DNA of 38,958 nucleotides, taken from Candidatus Helarchaeota archaeon. GTDB taxonomy: Archaea > Asgardarchaeota > Lokiarchaeia > Helarchaeales > HEL-GB-A. Position 1 is the stretch's first letter; each line of letters opens with the position of its first letter. The DNA lies in assembly GCA_013375405.1 (NCBI GenBank), contig JABXJU010000010.1, forward strand, positions 1-38,958, read 5' to 3'. Positions 1-8,227 of the stretch are shown here, piece by piece. Position numbers and translations under genes: made by a program. The notes beneath the pieces are model-generated. The model searched no databases and was not told the origin of the DNA. It was given only the letters and a program-made list of their open reading frames with translations.

Positions 1-129
1 GTATTCGGCCAGGTTTTTCCCGTATTTCTTGATTTCGGATTTTATGAGCTCCTCGACATCCCCAGCGGTCATTTGTTCGATCCCCTGCTCCTTGGCGAAT
101 AGATCGATGCCCTCCTGATTGCCACCCAT
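1..129 (-). CDS. Unknown protein, N-terminal 43 residues only
   Basis: Reading the minus strand from the ATG at 129 gives an open frame of 43 codons that runs off the window start. The peptide begins MGGNQEGIDLFAKEQG and is hydrophilic and acidic/lysine-rich, with no family I recognise. Support for coding comes from the GC-rich third positions (GGC, GAG, CTC, ATC, AAG) and the absence of stops; GC is about 49% over the first 120 bases, clearly above most of the window. No good Shine-Dalgarno sequence precedes the ATG. The start lies only 5 bp from the assumed start of the divergent PH-like gene, so one of the two starts may be wrong. Confidence 0.5.
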   Translation of the reverse strand, partial: MGGNQEGIDLFAKEQGIEQMTAGDVEELIKSEIKKYGKNLAEY

Positions 130-134
130 TCTTC

Positions 135-536
135 TTGAAATATTTCTATTGGCTAGTTCTCTCTTATATTTTCTTTACAATTATATTGATTCTAGCGATT
201 TGGGTATGGATTCTCTGGATAGTCAGTGTCATTGCCTATGGTGTCCTAGCCATCCCACTCTTCATCCAGTTCATCCGATGGAAGTCGATCTATTATAAAA
301 TAACTGACGAACGCATCGTTATTAGAAAGGGAATCCTGAATATCAACGAACGAAGCATTATGGTTGACAAGATCGAAAACTTTGAAGTTAAGCGGAATAT
401 CATTGATCGAATTCTCAATACCGGCGATATCATCTTTTTTACCGAAGGCGAAAAACAAGAGGGAGCTCTTGAGGATGTCCCAAAAATCCGAACGGTTGAA
501 GATATCATAACCGATCTCCTGGGACAAAGAACTTAA
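135..536 (+). CDS. Two-TM membrane protein with bacterial-PH-like (bPH2/DUF304) domain
   Basis: A 133-residue protein with two hydrophobic segments (about residues 5-25 and 27-45), then a soluble part with the pattern typical of bPH2 domains: YYKITDERIVIRKGI followed by a basic/acidic strand and DKIENFEV. The family is membrane-associated and of unknown function. The start is TTG at 135, with no clear ribosome site. The frame stays open back to a stop at 99, and the residues just before the TTG (HPFF) resemble the usual pre-membrane segment of bPH2 proteins. The N-terminus may therefore lie earlier, or may have been lost at a rearrangement with the divergent GC-rich frame. A T-run at 562-569 follows the stop. 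Confidence 0.7.
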   Translation: MKYFYWLVLSYIFFTIILILAIWVWILWIVSVIAYGVLAIPLFIQFIRWKSIYYKITDERIVIRKGILNINERSIMVDKIENFEVKRNIIDRILNTGDIIFFTEGEKQEGALEDVPKIRTVEDIITDLLGQRT

Positions 537-561
537 TCAAAAGAGAACTGTCCACTTTATC

Positions 562-569
562 TTTTTTTT
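562..569 (+). terminator. Poly-T terminator-like run
   Basis: Eight consecutive T residues lie 26 bases after the stop of the PH-like gene. Archaeal RNA polymerase often terminates at such runs without a hairpin. The run ends just before the GGTGAT ribosome site (570-575) of the first GH51 gene, so it also lies in that gene's leader. Confidence 0.4.
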
Positions 570-578
570 GGTGATGAT

Positions 579-2225
579 ATGGTTTATTGGCAGAAGTTCT
601 TCCTGAAATTTGTTAAGTTTGGAGGTTACTTATATCGTTTTTTGATGGAGCCCCTAGGTCTTTTTAAAGTTAATAAAGAGGATTCAGATCTTGAAGTCCC
701 TGCGGGACCACCTCCTTCGCCTGCCACGATTACAATTGATGCTGGAAATATTGAGGGCGAAATCCACCCCCACATCTACGGAGCGTTTATAGAAGTTCTA
801 GGGAAATGTATTTATGGTGGAATCTGGGAAGATACAAATGAAAACGTTCCTCTAATTCACGGAGGGCTGCGCCAGGACGTGTTGGAGGAAATCCGCCCTC
901 TTAAACTACCAATAATTCGCTGGCCGGGTGGGTGCTTCTCAGACGTTTATGAATGGAAGGAGGGAATTGGGCCTCGAGATCAGCGTAAAGTCATGAAGAA
1001 TAAGCATTGGCATAATTTAGGCCCCAAAGTCGGACCGAAACATGATAACCACTTCGGTTCGGATGAGTTTATGCTTTTTGTTGAGGAATTAGGGGCAGAT
1101 CCCTATATAAACATTAATTTTGGCACTAGCACCCCTGAACACGCAGCTGATTGGGTTCAGTATATGAATGGTGATGAAACCACCAAATATGGTGCTCTAC
1201 GAGCCAAAAATGGGCATCCCAAACACTACAATGTAAAAATATGGGGAATAGCTAACGAAATTTTTGGAAATTGGGAAAAAGGAAACCTTCCCGCTGATAA
1301 ATATGCCCGTCGTTACATCGAATTCGCTCAAGCTATGCGAGCCGTCGATCCTTCAATTAAACTCGTCGCGGTTGGAACGGATTTTACCTATCGTGATTGG
1401 AATCGCACTTTACTTGAAATTGCTGGAGAATATATCGATTATCTTTCCCTTCACGTTTATATTCCAGGTAAGGTACTAACGACGCTCTCGAATAACAGCT
1501 TGAAGGCTTATTATAATATTATTGCAGGCGCGTTTGAGATAGAACGACGCATTCAATGGGTTGCAGATTCGATAGTAGGGGTGCGGGGCGAAGAAAAGAA
1601 AATCCCCATCACATTAGATGAATGGGGACCGTGGTGGAATTTTCGCCAGCTTTATGAAGGGTATTATACTCTACGAGATGGAATTTTCGCTGCTTCCGTC
1701 TTTGAAATTTTACATAAACTTGCAAACTCTGTGAAAATGGCAAATTACGCACAACTTGTTAACGTTATACCTCTCATCGTTACAAGCCCCACGGATGTTT
1801 ATCATAATCCCGTCTACCTTGCATTTCAGTTGTTTTCGAATCACTCGGAGAAGTTTATTGTTTCCTTCAAAACAGTTAGCGATACTCGGTCAACTCCTAA
1901 GTATGGGAATATTGCTCCTACTGAGATTCCGTATTTAGGATGTTCTGTTACGATAAACGAAACTAGAGATCAGCTAACAATCATAGGGATTAATCGCCAT
2001 CATGCACATGAAATCCCCACCACTATTTCACTCTCCAATTTCGATCCAAAATTAAAAATCCAAGTTTTCGAACTCAATGGGCCTCACCATTCTGCCTACA
2101 ACGACTTTCATAAGAAAAACGAAGTCAAAATCGAAGAGAAAGAATTTAATTCGACTGGAAATGAATTTATTTACACATTTCCAGCCCATTCCGTTACTGC
2201 ATTAATCTTGCAAAAGAAAAAATAA
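579..2225 (+). CDS. GH51 alpha-L-arabinofuranosidase-type glycoside hydrolase, copy 1
   Basis: This 548-residue protein is predicted to hydrolyse terminal alpha-L-arabinofuranosyl (or related furanosyl) linkages by a retaining mechanism. The catalytic barrel starts near residue 48 (PATITIDAG) and contains IYGAFIEVLGKCIYGGIW, RWPGGCFSDVY, the acid/base in WGIANEIFG (E227) and the nucleophile in TLDEWG (E348). A beta-sandwich ending in PAHSVTALIL closes the protein, as is usual for GH51. Residues 1-30 form an aromatic, hydrophobic helix-like segment ending EPLGLFKV, then a Pro-rich linker (AGPPPSP). That extension is not a standard signal peptide and recurs in the next two genes. The start has GGTGAT at a 3-base spacing. 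First gene of a four-gene operon. Family call is firm; the substrate is inferred. Confidence 0.9.
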   Translation: MVYWQKFFLKFVKFGGYLYRFLMEPLGLFKVNKEDSDLEVPAGPPPSPATITIDAGNIEGEIHPHIYGAFIEVLGKCIYGGIWEDTNENVPLIHGGLRQDVLEEIRPLKLPIIRWPGGCFSDVYEWKEGIGPRDQRKVMKNKHWHNLGPKVGPKHDNHFGSDEFMLFVEELGADPYININFGTSTPEHAADWVQYMNGDETTKYGALRAKNGHPKHYNVKIWGIANEIFGNWEKGNLPADKYARRYIEFAQAMRAVDPSIKLVAVGTDFTYRDWNRTLLEIAGEYIDYLSLHVYIPGKVLTTLSNNSLKAYYNIIAGAFEIERRIQWVADSIVGVRGEEKKIPITLDEWGPWWNFRQLYEGYYTLRDGIFAASVFEILHKLANSVKMANYAQLVNVIPLIVTSPTDVYHNPVYLAFQLFSNHSEKFIVSFKTVSDTRSTPKYGNIAPTEIPYLGCSVTINETRDQLTIIGINRHHAHEIPTTISLSNFDPKLKIQVFELNGPHHSAYNDFHKKNEVKIEEKEFNSTGNEFIYTFPAHSVTALILQKKK

Positions 2226-2265
2226 TAAGTTAGAGTTCTTACATTGTTAAAAGGATTAATTTTGT

Positions 2266-3933
2266 GTGAAGTATATGCCGGTTAAGCTGAAAATTCAAAG
2301 ATATCTTTTGGGACTCGGCGTTCTATTAATCCGCCTTTTAGTTTACCCATTAGGAATCTTCAAAGTTTATAAAGATAAGGAATTAAGTGAGGAAGATGCA
2401 GGTCCACCTCCATCCCCAGCGGAGATCATCATTGATACTGAAATAATTCAGGAAGAAATTGATCCTTTTATCTATGGGAATTTCATTGAGGTGTTAGGAA
2501 AATGTATCTATGGTGGGATTTGGGATGAATATAATGAAAATATCTCTCTGATTCACGGTGGTATACGACAAGATGTGCTCGATGAAATTCGCGCTCTAAA
2601 AGTTACGATTCTTCGGTGGCCAGGGGGTTGTTTTTCGGACGTATACGAATGGAAAGAAGGAATTGGTCCTCCAGACCAGCGTAAGATACAATCAAATAAA
2701 CATTGGCATTGGTTTGGGCCTAGAATCGGGCCGAAACATGATAATCATTTTGGTTCGGATGAATTTATGCTTCTTATCAAAGAGATAGCTGCCGAACCTT
2801 ACATCAACATAAATTTTGGGTCTGGTACCATTGAAGAAGCAACTCAATGGGTCGAATATATGAATGGTGATGAAAACACCGAATATGGTGCCCAACGATC
2901 CAAGAATGGCCATCCTAAGCCATATAATGTGAAAATTTGGGGAATAGGTAATGAGATCTACCAAGCCTCAGAAACTGGATGTACTTCAGCCAAGAATTAT
3001 GCAAAAAAATACCTTCAATTTGTTCAAGCAATGCGTAAAGTTGATCCATCCCTTAAATTTGTAGCGGTGGGAGCTGGTTTCACCCAACCTCAATGGAATC
3101 GCACGGTCCTTGAAATTGCAGGAGAACACATTGATTATTTGTCACTTCATGTTTATATCCCTGGCTTCTTCCTAACGTCTCTCTCCAATAGTGTGAGAGA
3201 TTTCTATAACATAATTGCAGGAGCTTTTGAAATAGAACGGCGGATAAAGTGGGTAGAAGATTCAATTCGTAAAGTCATGGGTGAAAGTAAAAAAATCCCT
3301 ATTGCACTTGATGAATGGGGTGCCATTTGGAATGTCCGCCAACATACTGAGGGATATTATACCCTCCGCGATGGATTATTCGCAGCTTCCCTCTTTGAAA
3401 TTCTTCATAAAAATGCAAACTCCGTCAAAATGGCAAATTTTGCTCAGCTTGTGAATGTCGTTCCAATGATCGTCACAAGCTCGACTGACTTATATCATAA
3501 TCCTATTTACCTTGCAGCTCAATTCTTTTCAAATTATGCTGAAACATTTCTTGTATCATCAAAAGTAACATGTGACACTCGTCAAATTTCACCTTATGGC
3601 AACATTTCTGAAACCAAAATTTCATATTTGGGGGTTTCTGTTACCATCAACAAAGAAAAAGATCGACTCGTGATAATTGGAATCAATCGACACCATGCGC
3701 ATGATTTGACCACTTCCATTTCAATTTCAAATTTTGATCCGGACTCGTTTTCTCATATATATGAACTTAATGGCCCTCATCATTCTGCTTTTAACAATTT
3801 CGATAAAAAAGATGAAGTTAAGATTGAAAAAAAACAATTCAAGTCTGCTTCAAATCACTTCAATTACACATTTCCAGCCCACTCGGTTACCGCATTAATC
3901 TTGCGTAAAAAAAATTTATTTGTTGAATCTTAA
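2266..3933 (+). CDS. GH51 alpha-L-arabinofuranosidase-type glycoside hydrolase, copy 2
   Basis: A 555-residue paralogue of the preceding gene, alignable end to end. Predicted acid/base is E230 (WGIGNEIYQ) and nucleophile E350 (ALDEWG), so both catalytic glutamates are kept. The N-terminal segment is the most hydrophobic of the three (YLLGLGVLLIRLLVYPLGIF, about residues 13-32) and could anchor the protein in a membrane, followed by the AGPPPSP linker. The start is GTG with AAAGGA about 10 bases upstream; an in-frame ATG lies three codons later. It sits 40 bp after copy 1 and 17 bp before copy 3, consistent with one transcript. Around the acid/base, ETGCTSAKN replaces the usual WE-G loop seen in the other copies, hinting at a different aglycone pocket. 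Confidence 0.9.
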   Translation: MKYMPVKLKIQRYLLGLGVLLIRLLVYPLGIFKVYKDKELSEEDAGPPPSPAEIIIDTEIIQEEIDPFIYGNFIEVLGKCIYGGIWDEYNENISLIHGGIRQDVLDEIRALKVTILRWPGGCFSDVYEWKEGIGPPDQRKIQSNKHWHWFGPRIGPKHDNHFGSDEFMLLIKEIAAEPYININFGSGTIEEATQWVEYMNGDENTEYGAQRSKNGHPKPYNVKIWGIGNEIYQASETGCTSAKNYAKKYLQFVQAMRKVDPSLKFVAVGAGFTQPQWNRTVLEIAGEHIDYLSLHVYIPGFFLTSLSNSVRDFYNIIAGAFEIERRIKWVEDSIRKVMGESKKIPIALDEWGAIWNVRQHTEGYYTLRDGLFAASLFEILHKNANSVKMANFAQLVNVVPMIVTSSTDLYHNPIYLAAQFFSNYAETFLVSSKVTCDTRQISPYGNISETKISYLGVSVTINKEKDRLVIIGINRHHAHDLTTSISISNFDPDSFSHIYELNGPHHSAFNNFDKKDEVKIEKKQFKSASNHFNYTFPAHSVTALILRKKNLFVES

Positions 3934-3950
3934 TAATATCGTGATAAACC

Positions 3951-5594
3951 ATGTTTCATTTAAGAAAGCTTCCCAAAAAATATGGGCGTATACTTACCTC
4001 TTTCTTGTTTCACCTCTTAGTGGAACCCTTAGGTCTTTTTAAGGTCTATTGGGGATCATCAAAAGAAGAACCCATTGGACCCACCCCCTCCCCTGCAACT
4101 ATTACAATTGACGCAGGAGTTATAGAAGGTGAAATTAATCGCCTGATTTATGGGTCGTTTATTGAGGTAATGGGGAAGTGCATTTATGGTGGGATTTGGG
4201 ATGAGTATAATGAAAAAGTGCCGTTGATCCATGGAGGGATCCGGCAGGATGTATTGAATGAGATTCGTGCCCTGAACTTATCAATCATTCGCTGGCCGGG
4301 AGGTGTCTTTGCAGATACATACCATTGGAAAAATGGAATTGGCTCATTCGAAGGGCGTAAAACGCGACGAAACAAGTTCTGGCATTGGTTAGGACCAAAG
4401 GTTGGTCCGAAATATGATAACCACTTCGGTTCGGATGAATTTATGTTGTTTATCGATGAAATCGGCATTGAACCCTACATCAACATAAATTTTGGCTCTG
4501 GAACAGTGGAGGAGGCTGCCCAATGGGTCGAATACATGAATGGTGATGCGACAACCGAATACGGAGCGCTGAGAGCCGAAAATGGTCACCCTGAACCATA
4601 TAATATAAGATATTGGGGGATTGGCAATGAAATTTATGGGCCATGGGAACCCGGCTATTCTAAACCCGCCGACTATGCGCGGCGATATTTAGAATTTGCT
4701 AAGGCAATGCGAGCAGTCGACCCTTATATTAAACTCATTGCTGTAGGAGCTGATTTTGAGTATCCTTATTGGAATCGTCCAGTTCTTGAAATCGCAGGGG
4801 ACCAGATCGATTATCTATCGTACCATATTTATATGCCTGGTAAATTCCTTGCGAGCCTCTCAAATAGCGTGCGGGATTTCTATAATATTATTGCTGGGGC
4901 GTTTGAAATAGAGCGGCGTATTCAGTGGGTTGAAAATTCTATAGCAGAAGTTATGGGTGATAAAGTAAAAATCCCCATCGCCCTCGATGAATGGAACATC
5001 TGGTGGAATGTTCGCCAACTTTATGAAGGATATTATACGCTTCGTGATGGGCTTCTTGTTGCGAGTATATTCGAAGCGTTCCACCGTCATACAGATGCTG
5101 TAAAAATGGCGCTTTTCTCATCGCTTGTCAATGTTTTACCTGCTATCGTAACAAATCCCACTGATGTCTATCATAATCCTATTTATCTTGCTATTCAACT
5201 ATTCTCTACTCATGCTGAACAATTCTTCGTTTCTTCCTCTATCAATTGTGAAACTCGCCACAACCCGCGCTATGGAAAAGTTTCTGAAATTGATTTGCCT
5301 TATCTGGGCTGTTCTGCCACGACCAATCAGGCAAAAAATCGGCTTGTGATTATTGGGATTAATCGCCATCATGCCCATGATCTCCCAACTAATATTTCCC
5401 TGGCTCATTTCGAACCAGATCCTACGACTCAAATATTCGAATTAAGTGGCCCCTCTCACTCTGCCTATAATTACTTTAATAAAAAGGACGAAGTCAAGAT
5501 CCGAGAGAAAGAGTTTGATTCAGCTTCAACAAAATTTACCTATCCTTTCCCGGCGCACTCAGTAACTGCAATTCTTTTAAAGAAGAAAAAATAA
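3951..5594 (+). CDS. GH51 alpha-L-arabinofuranosidase-type glycoside hydrolase, copy 3
   Basis: A 547-residue third tandem paralogue. Catalytic residues are E227 (YWGIGNEIYG) and E347 (ALDEWN). The N-terminal extension again ends in LLVEPLGLFKVY, followed by GPTPSPATITID. Differences from copies 1 and 2 lie near the active site: VFADTYHW replaces CFSDVYEW and DEWNIWW replaces DEWG. Specificity may have diverged while catalysis is kept. It ends 22 bp before the alpha/beta hydrolase gene and appears cotranscribed with it. Family call is firm; substrate and cell location are inferred. Confidence 0.9.
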   Translation: MFHLRKLPKKYGRILTSFLFHLLVEPLGLFKVYWGSSKEEPIGPTPSPATITIDAGVIEGEINRLIYGSFIEVMGKCIYGGIWDEYNEKVPLIHGGIRQDVLNEIRALNLSIIRWPGGVFADTYHWKNGIGSFEGRKTRRNKFWHWLGPKVGPKYDNHFGSDEFMLFIDEIGIEPYININFGSGTVEEAAQWVEYMNGDATTEYGALRAENGHPEPYNIRYWGIGNEIYGPWEPGYSKPADYARRYLEFAKAMRAVDPYIKLIAVGADFEYPYWNRPVLEIAGDQIDYLSYHIYMPGKFLASLSNSVRDFYNIIAGAFEIERRIQWVENSIAEVMGDKVKIPIALDEWNIWWNVRQLYEGYYTLRDGLLVASIFEAFHRHTDAVKMALFSSLVNVLPAIVTNPTDVYHNPIYLAIQLFSTHAEQFFVSSSINCETRHNPRYGKVSEIDLPYLGCSATTNQAKNRLVIIGINRHHAHDLPTNISLAHFEPDPTTQIFELSGPSHSAYNYFNKKDEVKIREKEFDSASTKFTYPFPAHSVTAILLKKKK

Positions 5595-5616
5595 ATTGGT
5601 CAATTAGGTGAAATAG

Positions 5617-6393
5617 ATGTTTTTTGATGATCCACAGATATCGAACATCATTTTCTATCCGAGAAAACACTCACTCCCAACCCAATTAGAACCATTCATA
5701 GATGTATTGAAGTTCCAAATCAGTGATGAGATTTTAATTGGTGGATTTTTCTACCAAAATGACCTGAATCTTCCCACGATCCTCTTATTTCATGGGAATG
5801 GGGAGATTGCCTTTGAATATCAGTATTTCGCGCCGTTATTTTTTGAATGCGGGGTGAATCTTGCCGTAGTTGATTACCGCGGATATGGTTTTAGCACGGG
5901 TCGCCCAGCCTTTAGCAAACTCTTTGAGGACGCTTATCCAGTCTATCAACAATTTACCGCATGGATGAAAGAGAAAGGTCTTAACGACTCCCATTTCATA
6001 TTGGGACGGTCCTTGGGAAGTACCTGCGCCGCTGAAATTGGTTCAAAAAATCCAGCGGGTTTGCGCGGAGTAATTTTTGAGAGTGGAATTGGAAGTGCAT
6101 TACGCATTTTAACTGATCTTTTTAGTGTCAATATCCCCCAAGATACGCTTGATTCATTAAAGGAATGGTCTAATGATACCAAAGCAGCTAAATTCAAGAA
6201 ACCCGTACTCATTATTCACGGAACCAGCGATTGGATCGTTCCCAGCAAGCATGCTCAGATTCTCTTTGATGCCCTTCCTGATGCGATTGAAAAGAAATTA
6301 GTTTATATCGAAGGGGCTGGGCATAATACTATTTTTCAATTTAAGGATGAATATTTCAAGCCATTAAAGAATTTTATTGAAGAATTTAAATAA
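5617..6393 (+). CDS. Alpha/beta hydrolase (BAAT/prolyl-oligopeptidase-like serine esterase fold)
   Basis: A 258-residue alpha/beta hydrolase. It has the oxyanion-region LFHGNGE, the DYRGYGFSTG strand-loop, the nucleophile elbow GRSLGS (S132), the acid in IHGTSDWIVP (D205) and the histidine in GAGHNT (H236), so the catalytic triad is complete. There is no signal peptide. An AGGTGA ribosome site at 5606-5611 is well placed for the ATG. As the last gene of the GH51 operon it could remove acyl groups from the glycan or glycolipid that the GH51 enzymes act on, but that link is inference; peptidase or thioesterase activity is equally open. Confidence 0.85.
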   Translation: MFFDDPQISNIIFYPRKHSLPTQLEPFIDVLKFQISDEILIGGFFYQNDLNLPTILLFHGNGEIAFEYQYFAPLFFECGVNLAVVDYRGYGFSTGRPAFSKLFEDAYPVYQQFTAWMKEKGLNDSHFILGRSLGSTCAAEIGSKNPAGLRGVIFESGIGSALRILTDLFSVNIPQDTLDSLKEWSNDTKAAKFKKPVLIIHGTSDWIVPSKHAQILFDALPDAIEKKLVYIEGAGHNTIFQFKDEYFKPLKNFIEEFK

Positions 6394-6551
6394 ATTATTG
6401 TCAAGGACTAAAAATATTACAAAAAATCCAACATACTCCCTGGAATTCATGTAATTTTTTTTAGCATATAAATGGAAACAGTTATTTATAATCAAATAAT
6501 TGCAAATATATTATATTCAATTTTTAATTGAAGTGAAGGGAAGATAAAAGT

Positions 6552-7310
6552 ATGCAGCCAGATATAGCGTTAATTGGGATGATTTTAGGCTTAGTGGCAA
6601 CGGGCTTAGGAATTTATGGGTCGTTTAAAGCATTAAGAACGGATTGGAAATTAAGGCAAATTCGAAGGGAGGAACTCATGACCAACATTGAAATTACACA
6701 CAGTCATACACAGAAGGCCGCCAAGGGGACGAAACTCCTACGAGGAAGCTCTATTTTCAGGAATATTGGAAAAATGAATTTAATGATTGAACAAATTTCA
6801 ATCGAATTCGCACCGAAAAGTGCCGATCTAAAACTGAATTTTGATTCAATCAAATTTTCCCATGAAAAATTGTCCTTTGTGTTGGTGAAAAAGGGTAAAG
6901 AAAATCCTTATTTGTACTTCAATATCGCCAGTATCCTAAAAACTAAATCGGAGACTGAAGATTGGGGGCTTTATTTTGATCCTCAATTTGGAGAATCAAA
7001 GGACGGTACGATAAGCATCGGGAATCCATATTGGCTACATGGTCTTCAAGTGGCAGCTGGCGAGACGTTCTCGGAGGATTATATAATTGAGTTTGAAGGC
7101 CCGGGTCCATTGGAAATGGAAGTAACGATTACCTCCTTTAAACGGGAGCGGAAATCTTTCACGGAAGTACAAGAATGGCTTAACTGGTGGCGAAAAGATC
7201 CAGCTAAGTATCTAGAGGAAGCAAAGAAGGAAGCACAGGAAATCATGCAATTACCATGGGAAGAAGGCATGGATCGAAAAATTGAATCATTTCTGGTATA
7301 TTTAGAATAA
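6552..7310 (+). CDS. Unknown protein with one N-terminal membrane helix
   Basis: I do not recognise a family. The 252-residue protein has one N-terminal hydrophobic helix (about residues 5-25, IALIGMILGLVATGLGIYG) followed by a basic stretch, so it probably lies with most of its mass in the cytoplasm. The middle (about 45-200) looks beta-rich, and the C-terminus (about 205-252) is a charged, Trp-rich helix region (WLNWWRKD). An AAGGGA lies upstream of the ATG. TATA-like sequence occurs in the 158-bp gap before it (for example ATTTATAAT near 6484-6492). A run of nine T residues follows the stop. Confidence 0.65.
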   Translation: MQPDIALIGMILGLVATGLGIYGSFKALRTDWKLRQIRREELMTNIEITHSHTQKAAKGTKLLRGSSIFRNIGKMNLMIEQISIEFAPKSADLKLNFDSIKFSHEKLSFVLVKKGKENPYLYFNIASILKTKSETEDWGLYFDPQFGESKDGTISIGNPYWLHGLQVAAGETFSEDYIIEFEGPGPLEMEVTITSFKRERKSFTEVQEWLNWWRKDPAKYLEEAKKEAQEIMQLPWEEGMDRKIESFLVYLE

Positions 7311-7331
7311 ATTTACCAGAAAATTACATCC

Positions 7332-7340
7332 TTTTTTTTT
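7332..7340 (+). terminator. Poly-T terminator
   Basis: Nine T residues begin 22 bases after the stop of the 252-residue gene and are preceded by AAATTACATCC. A closely similar arrangement (AAAATTACATC then T9) follows the next gene at 8200-8208, which supports both being real terminators. Confidence 0.5.
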
Positions 7341-7490
7341 GATTAAATATGAATAATCCTACATTTTTAATCGCACAAAAAATATCTTCTAAATAAAAAG
7401 AATTTATATTTTTTTTCTATGAAATATACGCTTTAATAATATATTCTTCATCAAATATTCTATATCCTATAGAACTTATGAAAATGAAAA

Positions 7491-7499
7491 ATATATAAA
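7491..7499 (+). promoter_or_regulatory. TATA box for the split membrane-protein gene
   Basis: ATATATAAA, within an AT-rich gap of 206 bp, is about 30 bases before the ATG at 7526. With the usual archaeal TATA-to-start spacing of about 25, the transcript would begin only a few bases before that ATG, so the mRNA would be nearly leaderless. The rest of the gap (7341-7490) is AT-rich, and I see no gene in it. Confidence 0.45.
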
Positions 7500-7525
7500 T
7501 TAGAGAATGGAGAGATGTGATAATT

Positions 7526-8184
7526 ATGGGAGAAGAACCTCCTGGAGGTCCTAAACCAGAAGTTAGTGCAGCAAAGTTCGTGACGTTCATTGGCACCTTG
7601 CTATTGCTCCTCGATGGTTTCCTTTACATAAGAACATGGGCGTTTTCACCTACATTTTACGGTCCGCTTTATCTTATTACTGGAATAATAAGTATTACGC
7701 TTGGAGCACTACTATTTTTCATAGTGAACATTGTTGACTTTAAATTTGAATTCCCGATCCCTACAAATGGTGGGTATTATTGGCTATGGGTGGCGGAATG
7801 ATAGCCTTGAATTTAATTACCCAGTTCGTCGTATATGGATATCTCTTAGGGACAGCAAGGTATCGTGGTGGTTTATTAGTAGGACTCGCTGGATTGCTAG
7901 TGTTGCTAATTGAAGAAGGTAAATTGGAGTGGTCGGCTTCAAAATTCGTTCTGTTGGTAGGTTCAAGTATAGCTATCACTATGTCAATACTAACTTTTAC
8001 AATCGTGTGGGCGATCTTTGGAATTGCTCTTTGCGTGCTTTTAATCTTGGCAATTTTTGACGTAGCAATTCCTAATGAATGGTGGCTTTCGTTAATGATT
8101 GGCAGTGCAATATTTGTTCTAATTCATTGGGTCAGCGGAATGGTTATTCTCGTGGGCTTTCTCTTGGTCTTACAGGATAAGTAA
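7526..8184 (+). pseudogene. Internally duplicated polytopic membrane protein, split by a frameshift
   Basis: Two frames overlap: 7526-7801 encodes two membrane helices and stops, while 7780-8184 encodes about five more in another frame. Reading one frame into the other near 7757-7775 joins FKFEFP to PYKWWVLLAM and gives a single protein of about 219 residues. The joined protein has an internal repeat: SAAKFVTFIG in the first half matches SASKFVLLVG in the second, and KWWVLLAMGGG at the junction matches EWWLSLMIGSA near the C-terminus. The repeat crosses the seam, so a one-base loss (mutation or assembly error) is more likely than two overlapping genes. The frame also opens at a GTG at 7517. 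Function unknown. Confidence 0.6.
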
Positions 8185-8199
8185 AATTACATCATTTCC

Positions 8200-8208
8200 T
8201 TTTTTTTT
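8200..8208 (+). terminator. Poly-T terminator
   Basis: Nine T residues start 16 bases after the stop of the split membrane-protein gene, between it and a convergent minus-strand gene. The preceding AAAATTACATC matches the sequence before the terminator at 7332-7340. Confidence 0.45.
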
Positions 8209-8227
8209 AAACCAAAACTCAAAGCTG

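Noticed and set aside
70..90. Sequence like a tRNA T-arm (TTGTTCGATCCCCTG)
   Set aside because: No acceptor stem, anticodon arm or D-arm can be drawn around it, and it reads as sensible codons in the minus-strand frame 1-129.
2692..2964. Antisense open frames inside the GH51 genes
   Set aside because: They shadow a strongly conserved sense gene, have no ribosome sites and no recognisable products.
579..5594. GH51 triplet as a mobile element
   Set aside because: No transposase, terminal repeats or target duplications were found; the copies are diverged and differ in intergenic DNA, so tandem duplication is enough.
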